This document shows, in pieces, positions 44,951-54,559 of a stretch of 64,000 nt of DNA. A program made the position numbers and the translations under genes. The notes beneath the pieces are model-generated. The model was not told the DNA's origin and made no database searches. It saw only the letters and a list, made by a program, of their open reading frames with translations. Source of the stretch: Nemertoderma westbladi (taxonomy: Eukaryota > Xenacoelomorpha > Nemertodermatida > Nemertodermatidae); the NCBI GenBank assembly GCA_032718475.1, contig JAUCBJ010002178.1, forward strand, positions 38,219-102,218, given 5' to 3'. How positions within the stretch are numbered: the stretch's first letter is position 1; each line of letters begins with the position of its first letter.

Positions 44951-45940
44951 AAGGAGATCGGTTTAAACCAAAGTGATAAAGTAACATTATTATATAACAT
45001 AATCATATAGACAAAGTAGAATAAGATACAGATTCATAATTATTTTATCAAACTCATGTACTACTTACTTCAATGTGCCAATTGTAATAATAATTAAACA
45101 TATTATTCCGATTAATCTGCGTTTGGCCCTATAAGATATTATACTGAAGTGTTTTATATCAATATATCCATGCGAGTAAACAAGAAGTGAAGTAAATGTT
45201 TATTATTATATTTTTAGAAATTGAATGATATACCCAAGATAGTGAAATAGATAATATACAAGAAATTGCCATTTGATCAGATATATCAAAGCGGCGTCTT
45301 TAGTATAATACCGTAATAGTATCAATTAACTCTGTTATACAATGTAAATATACTAAATCTATTTATAAATATATTATGAGCCCTACATTGTATATTTCTC
45401 CTACAGGTAGACAATGTAGATGTTAAAACTTGATATAATTTGGTATAATGTATAACATATTACAAATAAGACTGAGGCAGCTAAACTATATTGCAAAGAA
45501 ATCAAATATCCTAAAGTAATATACTTAACCCTCCCTCCACCCTATAAATAGTGTTCACCACCTACCCCACCCACCGCCCTTATTACTTCATAACAATGAA
45601 AGGTAGTACTGGCGCTCCGGTCACTCCGTTCCCTCCGCTGGGGGGGTTAAGTTGTAGGTTTTGACACTTTGCAAAATCCGAGCACAGAGTTAGAAGCGCA
45701 TTGGATAGGCGAACATTTCTTGCAGTGAAAGTATTTCCATACCTATTATAGTTTTCGAGATAGTCAGACATGAGTAGCTAAAATTTGAATTTTTTTCGGT
45801 AAAGTCTGATTTCACCGGTACCTGTCATCCGAAATATGGATTGTGATATATCGTTAAATGCGGGTCCACTAACTGTACATTCACATATTTTCAAGGAAAA
45901 AATTCGATCAATGGTTTTCTAAATATTTTCGAATTACCGG
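44951..45940. other. AT-rich DNA without recognised feature
   Basis: Very AT-rich, no frame above 65 residues. A small minus-strand frame at 45771-45583 shows no known motif. Confidence 0.4.
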
Positions 45941-45949
45941 AAGCAGACT

Positions 45950-47150
45950 TTGGGCGACCATATCTCCGGTACCGGTAGGCCTATTGAGTCGAAATTATTT
46001 TTAATCTACTTAGAACACTCAAGTGAATGTTTTTTAGTTTGAAAGTTTTGCCCCAAAATGCTCAGAAGAAATTTTGAAAAAAATGATCATTTCGCGATCA
46101 TGATCTTTTGACCCCCTAGAATTGAACTTTTTTATGGTCAAATTTTGGCTACCCCCCCTAATTCGAGGGTGAGGAATCTTTTTGTAATGTTAAGTTTTTT
46201 CATACGGTGAACTCACAGGACTTGGTCTTCGAAATAAAAACGAAAACATGATCCATCCTGATCATGGCCTGATCAAATCGCTTTTTGAAAATTTCGAAAT
46301 GCTCAAAAGTTGCCCCTTCTTAATAGAAGTCGATTAGTAAAAAAAAAATCGGGGGTCTCAAACAAAGTTTTCGAGAAAATTTGAAAAAACCGAAAAACGC
46401 GATCTTTTATGATCAGGAAGCTGATCTCGAGAACCGGTTGACCGATCGAGCCAAATTTTTTTTTAATCAACTCAGAATAGACCATTGAACATTTCTTACA
46501 ATGAATGTTTATTAGAAAAATGCTTAGATTCGATTTTAAATATACTGATCTTTTCGCGATCATTATCTTGAGTTTTGACCCTCTAGACTTGAACTTTTTT
46601 ATGCCCAAATTTTGGCTACCCCCCATAATTCGAGGGTGTGGAATCTTTTTGTGATGTTAAGTTTTTCCATACGGTGAACTCCCAGGATTTGGTCTTCGAA
46701 ATAAAACCGAAAACACGATCTTTCCTGATCATGGCCTGATCAAATCGCTTTTTAAAAATTTCGAAATGCTCAAAAGATGCCACTTCATCATAGAAGTCGA
46801 TTCGTAAAAAAAAAATCGGGGGTCTCAAACAAAGTTTTCGAGAAAATTAGAAAAAACCGAAAAACACGATCTTTAATGATCAGGTATCAGATCTCGAGAA
46901 CCGGTTGTCCGATCGAGCCAATTTTTTTTTTAATCGACTCAGGGCGTTGTTCTGAACAATTCCTACAGTAATTGTTTATATCCAAAATGCTTAGTTATGA
47001 TTTTACGAAGTCCGATCTTTGCGCGATCATGATCTTGCGTTTTGATCAGGAAGAATTCACTTTTTTGAAAATCTTTTAACGGGAATCATGACTAATGTGG
47101 GGTCGCTGAATCTTTTTGTAATGTTAAGTTTTTCGATTGGAGCAAGCCTT
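45950..47150. repeat. Tandem repeat, unit about 467 bp, GATC-rich
   Basis: About 2.5 copies. GAACTTTTTTATG occurs near 46125 and 46592, with a diverged partner near 47058. Likewise (C)GAGAACCGGTTG is near 46425 and 46893. The unit is dense in GATC and TGATCA words. Frames in it (46303-46626, 46616-46828) are translations of the repeat, not genes. Confidence 0.85.
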
Positions 47151-47199
47151 GAGTGTCCGATCCCTGATCAAAACTGATCTTTGCTGATCACGGTCAAGA

Positions 47200-48135
47200 T
47201 CATGATTGGGCGCTTTTAAAAATAACACTTTTCAATGTAAACCCATATGCTGCCTATCGATTGGCGCCGGTCCCAACTCCGTAGCATTAGCCGTTTTGGC
47301 TGTAGCTCCATAGCAACGTGGTTGCTAGGGAAGCGGACTTTTTGACTCAAATTGGCCCTAGCCGGAGAACCGTAGACTTTTTTAACACATTATGTATGGC
47401 GAAAAGTCTTCTGGATAAATTTTGGGGGGGGGGGGGTCTAGGAACATCCTATTGTTCGTTTTCGCTTAGTTGCTGAGATCCTCTCGTCCCACAAATTCCA
47501 GGATTCTATAAAGGCATTCTGCTGGACTAGTTCCGTGGCCGGAATAGTGTTCGGTGTTCTGCGAACAGAGAACCTAATCGGTTTAGGGCCGTGACCGTCT
47601 AGATAAGAAATATTATATCTTTGCACAAAACCCACACTTTTGGTGTGTTACAGGTATATTTCTCAGCAAGTCCAGTAAAGATAAGTACCATGCAAAACCT
47701 ACCCTACAGAAAATAAATAACACATTCCCACGATCCGATCAAAATTGCTAAATGCCTACAGGAGCCTAGTCAGCCTTAAAGGGGGGGGGGGGGGGGGGGG
47801 CAACTATAACCACCACTGAAATGAAATTTTCGAAAATTTATTGCGTCTAGTTTCTCCCCCTATCTGCACTATTAAGGCAACAGGGATGGATAAGCCAATG
47901 ACTGAACAGGATCGTAACCCCCTCCCCAGAATAATTCTTTTCAGATGCGCTGTCATGGCCTGGCCATTATTACTACCATATGGCCATGAAAGTGCTTCTG
48001 TTGGACCTGTAGACGAGCAGGTAAATGTAATAGTGAATTCTCACTAAGGGATTACACGTTTTACTATCAAAATTCGGTTGCGGTGGTATTCTTATTAAAT
48101 ATACAGTGTAACTAATGATGTGTAAACAATGAATA
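47200..48135. other. No recognised gene; two poly-G runs
   Basis: It holds a 13-G run (47424-47436) and a 20-G run (47781-47800). A minus-strand frame (47635-47438, 65 residues) and a plus-strand one (47841-48047) have no motif I know; either could be an exon or transposon piece, but nothing shows this. Confidence 0.35.
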
Positions 48136-48139
48136 CAAC

Positions 48140-48705
48140 TGTTACGCCCAAGTAAATATAAATGCACCCAAATGTTCCTCTATCCCTAATATGACTTAAA
48201 ATGACCGCTATTCCTTATCCTCTTCCCAATTTCCTATAATACAGTAACTATTACGATTTTTTACGTAGATATTAAATAATACATACTTTAATACTGTACA
48301 GTATTAGATTTTCTTCCGAATATCACTAAGACTATCATTTATCTAAGAATAACATTTAGGATCTATTCCTTACGTACTAAATAAAATATTCGGACGATTA
48401 CCTACTAAATATAAAACGATTGCCTAGCGTTTTAACAGCCGGGACAACATTATTTTGCAACACCACCGGTATAATAAACAAAGAATGTTCCCGCATAGCC
48501 CGTGTAAATGTAAATGTACTCAAAATATCCCCTAATTCCACAATATGACTTAAAATGTCCGCTAATTTATCTCTCCTAATTTCTCTATTGTAACTAGATA
48601 CGATTTGTTATATAGACCAAAAATAAAAAACTGTAGTAGCATTATTTACACAAAAACGCAATAAATTAAGTACAAATTAAACAATTGCCTGCCGCATTTT
48701 AACAA
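48140..48705. repeat. Diverged tandem duplication, unit about 350 bp
   Basis: AATATGACTTAAAATG occurs near 48187 and 48539, preceded by AAATGCACCCAAAT- and AAATGTACTCAAAAT-like words. A GATTGCCTAGCGTTTTAACA segment near 48418 pairs with AATTGCCTGCCGCATTTTAACA near 48682. Confidence 0.6.
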
Positions 48706-48845
48706 AGATGGATGAGAATATGGGAAGTTGGGACGGGAATGTAGGAAGATGGATGGGGATGCGGGAAAGTGAGACGGGAATGTGGCAAGGTGGAAGGGAA
48801 TGTCAAAAGGTGTATGTGAATGTAGAAATATGGGAATGGGATTAT
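48705..48845. repeat. G-rich minisatellite, unit about 14-28 bp
   Basis: Repeats of GGGAATGT(A/G)G(G/C)AAG(A/G)TGGA-like words. A similar short patch is at 20085-20150. Confidence 0.65.
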
Positions 48846-48889
48846 GTGGGACTGCCCTCCATTGTTAGATAACAACAGCATTTGTTGCT

Positions 48890-49545
48890 TTGGTTAGAAA
48901 AGCTTTACTCTGTAACCTGCTGCTCCTTTAGCTCAATTGTTTGGTAACAACATCGTTTATTGTTTTTGAAAGAAAAACCCGCCCCTGTAACCTGCTCCTT
49001 TGCCTCAATTGGTAGGCAACAACATTGTTTATTATTTTGGCTAGAATAGTCCGCCTCTATAACCTGCTCCTTTATCACATTGGTAGATAACAACAACGTT
49101 TAGTGTTTTGGTTAGAATAGCATTACCCTGTAATCTGCTCCTTTCGTTGAATTGTTGGGTAACAACATCGTTTATTGTTTTGGATAGAAAAACCTTCCCC
49201 TGTAACCTGCTCCTTTCTCTCAATTGGTAGGTAACAAAAATGTAACTTGTTTTGGTCAGAATAGCCCGCCTCTGTAACCTGCTCCTATTCATCAATTGAT
49301 AGCCCAACACTCTAACCCGCTCCTTTCCGTCAATTGGTAGGTAAAAATTTAGTTTATTGTTTGGGTTAGAAGCGTCCGCCTCCATAACCTTCTCATATCC
49401 CTCAATTGATAAGTAACAACATATTTTATTGCTTTTATTAGAAAACATTTTAGTAACCAAATTTAGTAAACTGGTCCTTTCACTCACTTGCAGAGGAAAC
49501 AACAACCATCCTTTCCACAATTGGTAAGTAACAACATTTATTGTT
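48890..49545. repeat. 72-bp satellite array
   Basis: About nine units containing TGTAACCTGCTCCTTT, CAATTGGTAGGTAACAAC and GTTTATTGTTTTGGTTAGAA. Unit starts near 48991, 49063, 49134 and 49206 give a 71-72 bp period. The 159-residue minus-strand frame (49520-49041) is the array in translation. A three-unit array of the same family is at 59265-59490. Confidence 0.85.
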
Positions 49546-49649
49546 GTAGCTTTTATTTTGATGTTATTCGTTTATCTTGCGATCACCATTAAGCTCCATA
49601 CTTTTATATATTTCCCATATATATTATATATCTCCATATTTCCCCCATA

Positions 49650-49906
49650 CTACGAGACCTTCACTGGCTCCCCGTTATTCGGCGAACCGATTATAAGATT
49701 GCTGTTATTACATATAAATGCCTGAACGGGACAGCTCTTAACTACCTATCAGAGTTGGTTTCAGTTTACCAACCGGCACAAGATCTTCTTTCTGCTTACC
49801 AAAACAACCTGGTACAACCTAGGTACCGACTTGAACATTATGGACGTCAATCATTTTCGGTTGCAGCTCCGATGATATGGAACGCACTCACAGATTCGGT
49901 TAAATC
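49650..49906 (+). pseudogene. LINE (CR1/L2-like) C-terminus, first part
   Basis: The plus strand encodes the tail of a non-LTR RT polyprotein: LHWLPVIRRTDYKIAV, TALNYLSELV and then RQSFSVAAPMIWNALTDSVKS. This pattern is usual at the C-terminus of CR1/L2-group proteins. It is 5'-truncated near 49650. The foldback element FB-2 interrupts it at 49907, and the reading frame resumes at 52297 in register. Confidence 0.85.
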
Positions 49907-50153
49907 GGATGTAGGACAATTCGGTCCCGGACAATTCGGTCCCGGACAATTCGGTCCGGACAATTCGGTCCCGGACAATTCGGTCCCGGACAATTCGGCC
50001 CCAAAACACTAAATAAATGGGACCGAATTGTCCGGGACCGAATTGTCCTAGGACCGAATTGTCCTAGGACCGAATTGTCCGGGACCGAATTGTCCGGGAC
50101 CGAATTGTCCGGAACCAAATTGTCCGGTTCCTAATAGCAACGAATGTTGAAGT

Positions 50154-50170
50154 GAATGTTCTAGAACATT
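50154..50170. promoter_or_regulatory. Heat-shock-element-like motif, left side of FB-2
   Basis: GAATGTTCTAGAACATT holds three alternating nGAAn units in the arrangement bound by heat shock factor (GAA-2-TTC-2-GAA). It lies just inside the left arm. Function is inference. Confidence 0.4.
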
Positions 50171-50490
50171 AGTAGATATATTTGTTATGCTAGCTAGTGT
50201 TATTTACTTGCTGGAATTTTTTGAAATTTAAAAATACTGTATTTTTTTTTATTTTTGTTATTGGTAGTGTTCGAGAACATTATTATATATTATTTATTAA
50301 GGTGTAGCTAGTGTTTTTTTTTAATAGCTAACATTTCCTTGAAATTATAAAAAACTTGTGAAAACATTGATATTTCAGAATTAGGCCTAAACTGTTGCTG
50401 ATTATATTAATTACCCACAATATTGATGATATTATAACAGTCCGAGTCCCTGAATGAGATCCAGCTATTATCTTCTATCCATCTAGGATA

Positions 50491-51725
50491 CACGAAGCTA
50501 AGGAAAATCAACAACTTTCGCTAAGAAAGATTTTCCTTAGCTGAGATGGTCTATTCATAGTGGGCTATTTTACTTGTATGGGGCAGATTTAGTGTTTTTT
50601 GACTCCAGAAAAATCTAGCCTTTAAAAGTACCCTGAGATTTTGCATGTATATACAACTCATCAAGGCGCGTCGTGTGGGATGGGTCTCATATCCAGGAAA
50701 AATCTGGTTTCCATGGCAACGGACTTCAAAAAAAGTCTATGCATTTCAAGTCAATATTTATAACTCCATTTGTAGGAAAACTATAATAGATATAAACTTG
50801 GGGTTTCGCAACACAACTATAAGGTCCATAGCAGATCCGATTGAGGCTAAATAGAAAATCCAGTTACCTTGGCAACCGGGACAAACAGATGTTAAAATTT
50901 TTAAAATGTTAATTTGAGGCCTAAGGGCAAGGTGTTATGACTTGGGACCAACCCCTACCCCCATTATATAACTTATTCTGCATTCGAATTACATTGTTCT
51001 ATTTTTCAGTTACCACGACAACCGCTGAAAACAGATGTTTTTATTCAAAACTTATTCATTTGGACATAGACTTCACGATAAAATTTAACAAAACTGGGTA
51101 TGTGTTATCTGGACCACTAGTTGGAACTTTTAGTGAAACTTAAATTATTCCAGAAATTTAGTTACCATGGTAACTGTAGTTTTATTAAACTCTATATCAT
51201 TCAAATCTATATTGATAACTCTATTTGTAGCAAAACTGTAATATATATAAACTTGGTGTTTTGCAACTCATCTATAAGAGCCATATCCAAGCCGTTTGAG
51301 GTTAATTAGAAAATACAGTTACCATAGCAACAAGTCTAAACAGATGTTAAAATTTATAAAATGATAATTTGAAGCACAAGTTAATAGTATTATGACTTGG
51401 GACTAACCCCTACCCCCACTATATGACTTATTCTGCATCCGAATTACATTGTTCTATTTTTCAGTTTCCATGACAACCACTGCAAACAGATGCATTTTGA
51501 TAGAAAATCGGTAATTTGGACATAAACTACAATATTTTCTGAAACTCAGTATATGTGTTATCTGAACCACAATCTGTACTGAATTTTTTTTCAATGGTTA
51601 AGCAACAGTTCCAGAGAACTCTAGTTTCCATGGGAATATAATTTAATTATTGACAATTGCTACTAAACGAGGCTAAGCAACGAACCAAAGTGTGGCCGTT
51701 TGTTTAATTTTCCTTAGCTTCGTGG
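50491..51725. mobile_element. Non-autonomous element nested in FB-2, with an internal 455-bp duplication
   Basis: Inverted words CACGAAGCTAAGGAAAAT (50491) and its complement (to about 51723) bound the segment. Inside, a roughly 455-bp unit is present twice: ACTTATTCTGCAT(C/T)CGAATT at 50971 and 51426, and AAACAGATGTTAAAATTT near 50883 and 51338. Both carry GTTACC(A/T)TGG-like words. No coding frame. Confidence 0.65.
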
Positions 51726-52010
51726 TTGCATTTCCTTTAGGAAATGCCTTTCTCGTAATAATTTAGGCTTGTTAACCAACCAACAACACATACAGTATAT
51801 ACATACGCAATATATAAAAAAAATCAGTTTTAAAAATAAACATTTTAAATACATACTATTACTAGCTAGTAAATAATTCACAAGCTCCATAAAAACACCA
51901 TAGCTACCATAAATAATAATGTTAACAAAAAAAAGTAAATTTTTTTTATTTAAAAAAAAATACTAGCTAGTAAAAAAAACACTAGCTACCATATAATAAT
52001 ATATATTAAG

Positions 52011-52024
52011 GTTCTAGAACATTC
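52011..52024. promoter_or_regulatory. Heat-shock-element-like motif, right side of FB-2
   Basis: GTTCTAGAACATTC holds TTC-2-GAA-2-TTC, again three alternating units, in mirror position to 50154-50170. Function is inference. Confidence 0.4.
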
Positions 52025-52296
52025 ACCATTATATAACACCAATTAAATTTGGTCCCGGACAATTCGGTCCTGGACAATTCGGTCCCGGACAATTCGATCC
52101 CGGACAATTCGGTCCCATTAATATGCATGTTTTGGGACCGAATTGTCCTAGTCAGTATCCGGACAATTCGGTCCCGGACAATTCGGTCCCAAAACACAAA
52201 ATTAATGGGACCAAATTGTCCGGGACCGAATTGTCCGGGACCGAATTGTCCGGACCGAATTGTCCGGGACCGAATTGTCCTGCTTCCGGTTAAATC

Positions 52297-52475
52297 TTGT
52301 GGGTCTCTGGAGTCATTTAAGCGTTGTCTCAAGACTCTTTATTTTAGCCGTGTATATAACTGATCTTTTAATTACTTACTACTGGTTTTACTTTTTAGCT
52401 AGTGCGCCTAGAGCACTTTTTAATTAATTTGAATAGGCGCTGTTAAATAAATATATTATTATTATTATTATTAAG
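52297..52475 (+). pseudogene. LINE C-terminus, second part, with 3' tail
   Basis: Directly after the foldback element's right target duplication the frame continues with SLESFKRCLKTLYFSRVYN and a TGA (about 52361). Then come 80 bp of 3' UTR and an (ATT)n tail (52451-52473), typical of CR1/L2-group 3' ends. The two parts join in frame if the insertion and one target copy are ignored. Confidence 0.85.
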
Positions 52476-52746
52476 CTTTAGTTTCCTAACCACCACTCAA
52501 TCATATCACTCTGTGATGATAACTGAGATATTTCATGAACACACTGAAGGGATTAGAGTTACAAAAGGGAGGGAGAACATCAATCGTATATATATAATTA
52601 ATAATGAAGACTTTGCGTTCGACGAGCCACGTGCGTAGTTGCAAAGCTATTGCGTAATGCCAGGGTCAGGGTCAACAATAATGGTAAATAGTTAAAATCA
52701 TTCTGTCATAATTAGTTAATTACAACAGAAGATTTAAATAACTTAC

Positions 52747-52985
52747 CCGTGAACCAACAATACGGTTGGCACAGCAATCCTGGCGATTGTAGATTTGAAC
52801 CAAACCAATAGTTAGGTCGTCATACCCAATATCAACCCACCACCATTCCTGCGGTAAAGTGGGGCGATCTCGAGTGTGGAAACAGGAACCAGCACCATAA
52901 TTTGAGTTGGTATTGCCATCCACCCCTCGCGAAGCTGGAGTATGGTAGCTACTTATACCTGTGGGTCTCAAATAGGCCAAGTTTC
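52747..52985 (-). CDS. TSP1-fucolectin gene exon (first half of FTP domain)
   Basis: The exon starts after a TTTTTCCAG acceptor (phase 1) and ends at a GTAAGT donor (phase 0); two bases plus 79 full codons. It encodes the N-terminal half of an FTP lectin domain: NLAYLRPTGISS, RGVDGNTNSNYGAGSCFHT, then EWWWVDIGYDDLTIGLVQIYNR and QDCCANRIVGSR. The His in CFHT and the two Arg of R-x-D-x4-R correspond to fucose-binding positions known in fucolectins. The G(V)DGN segment belongs to the usual calcium site. The upstream exon at 57355-57197 has a matching phase-1 end; the other half of the domain is in the exon at 19894-19688. No stop or frameshift is seen. Confidence 0.85.
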
Positions 52986-53099
52986 CTGGAAAAACATAAG
53001 CATAAGCCTGCTAATGTATATATTTGTGCGGAATTAATTTCGCAATATAAATTGACACATAATGACATTTTCCCCCTAATGTGACTACATCACATGTGA

Positions 53100-54510
53100 A
53101 CTAGTAGATCCTTTCACTAGTTGATCCCTTTGTCAGAGTAGACCCCTTTGTCATCAGAGTGGACACCTTTGTGACTACAGTGGACACCTTTGTCACCAGA
53201 GTGAACCCCTTTGTCACAAGAGCGAACCCCTTTGTCACCAGAGTGGACCCAATTGTCACAGTGGACCCCTTTATGACAGTGGACCCCTTTGACACTAGAG
53301 TGGACCCCTTTATCACCAGAATGGACCCCTTTTACACAGTGGACCACTTTGTCACCAGAGTGGACCCCTTTGTCACCAGAGTGGAACCCCTTGTCACAGT
53401 GGACCCCTTTGTCACAGTGAACCCCTTTGACATCAGAGTGGACCCCTTTGTCACAGTGGACTCCTTCGTCACCAGAGTAGACTCCTTTGTCACAATGGAC
53501 CCCTTTCTCACCAGAGTGGGCCCTTTTGACTCCAGAGTGGACCCCTATGTCACAGTGGACACCTTTGTCACAGTGAACCCCTTTGACATCAGAGTGGACC
53601 CCTTTGTCACAGTGGACTCCTTCGTCACCAGAGTAGACTCCTTTGTCACAATGGACCCCTTTCTCACCAGAGTGGGCCCTTTTGACTCCAGAGTGGACCC
53701 CTTTTTCACAGTGGACCCCTTTGTCACAGTGAACCCCTTTGACATCAGAGTGGACCCCTTTGTCACAGTGGACTCCTTCGTCACCAGAGTAGACTCCTTT
53801 GTCACAATGGACCCCTTTCTCACCAGAGTGGGCCCTTTTGACTCCAGAGTGGACCCCTATGTCACAGTGGACACCTTTGTCACCAAAGCGCACCCCATTT
53901 TCACAGTGGACACCAGTAACAGCAAAGTGGATATCTCTGTCACCAGAGTAGACACCTCTGTCACCAGAGTGGACACCTTTGTCATAGTAGACTCCTATGT
54001 CACCAGAAAAGTGAGCCCCTTTCACGCCAGGGTGGACCCCTTTGTCATAGTGGAATCCTTTTTCACCACAGTGAACCACTTTGTCGTCTAAGCGGACCTC
54101 TTTGTCTCAGTGGAACTCATTGACACCAGAGTTGACCCTTTTGACAACAGAGTTGACCCCCTTTGTCATCAGAGTTGACCCATTTGTCACCAGAGTTGAC
54201 GCCTTTGTCACAATAGACCCTTTTGACACCAGAGTTTACCCTTTGTCACAATAGACCCTTTTGACACCAGAGTTGACCCCATTGTCACCAGATTTGACAC
54301 CTTTGTAACCAGAGTTGACCCCTTTGTCACAATAGACCCCTTTGACACCAGAGTGGACCCCTTTGTCACGTCACAGTAGACCCTTTTGACACCAGAGTTG
54401 ACCCCATTGTCACCAGATTTGACACCTTTGTCACCAGAGTTGACCCCTTTGTCACAATAGACCCTTTTGACACCAGAGTTTACCCCTTTATCACCAGAGT
54501 GGATATGTTG
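53100..54510. repeat. 18/21-bp minisatellite with 156-bp higher-order repeat
   Basis: Units are CAGAGTGGACCCCTTTGTCAC (21 bp) and CAGTGGACCCCTTTGTCA (18 bp). From 53417 a composite of four units of each length (156 bp) repeats at 53417, 53573 and 53729. Because both unit lengths are multiples of three, both strands stay open (about 310-320 codons), yet no start context, signal or known fold supports a protein. It lies in the intron 115 bp upstream of the lectin exon. Past 54100 the units diverge. Confidence 0.9.
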
Positions 54511-54559
54511 TCACCATCAGTATTTTTTTATGGAGTGGAGTTCTGTTCTATAATATGTA

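Larger units (their letters stand above)
49907..52286. mobile_element. Foldback element FB-2 with 15-bp array arms, 2.38 kb
   Basis: Both ends are arrays of GGACAATTCGGTCCC. Within each arm (49914-50130 and 52045-52281) several direct units are followed by several inverted units, so each arm is itself a hairpin, and the two arms also pair. The termini read GGATGTAGGACAATTCGG and, as complement, GAAGCAGGACAATTCGG. The 10-bp word CGGTTAAATC lies on both sides (49897-49906, 52287-52296) as target duplication. Inside the arms are TTCTAGAACATT and GCTAGCTAG words in inverted orientation. No transposase frame. Resembles Foldback/Galileo-type elements in structure; relationship not proven. Confidence 0.9.

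Noticed and set aside
47438-47635. 65-residue minus-strand frame as an exon
   Set aside because: No recognised motif, and no convincing acceptor and donor pair.
49041-49520. 159-residue minus-strand frame as a gene
   Set aside because: It is the 72-bp satellite array in translation; 72 is a multiple of three, which keeps the frame open.
49907-50130. CRISPR-like array of regularly spaced repeats
   Set aside because: The 15-bp units are contiguous without unique spacers, change orientation midway, and sit in eukaryotic transposon DNA.
53117-54091. Overlapping frames of 320 (minus) and 310 (plus) codons as a repetitive secreted protein
   Set aside because: Both result from 18- and 21-bp repeat units, which are multiples of three. 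There is no signal peptide, known fold or splice context, and the array decays into stops.
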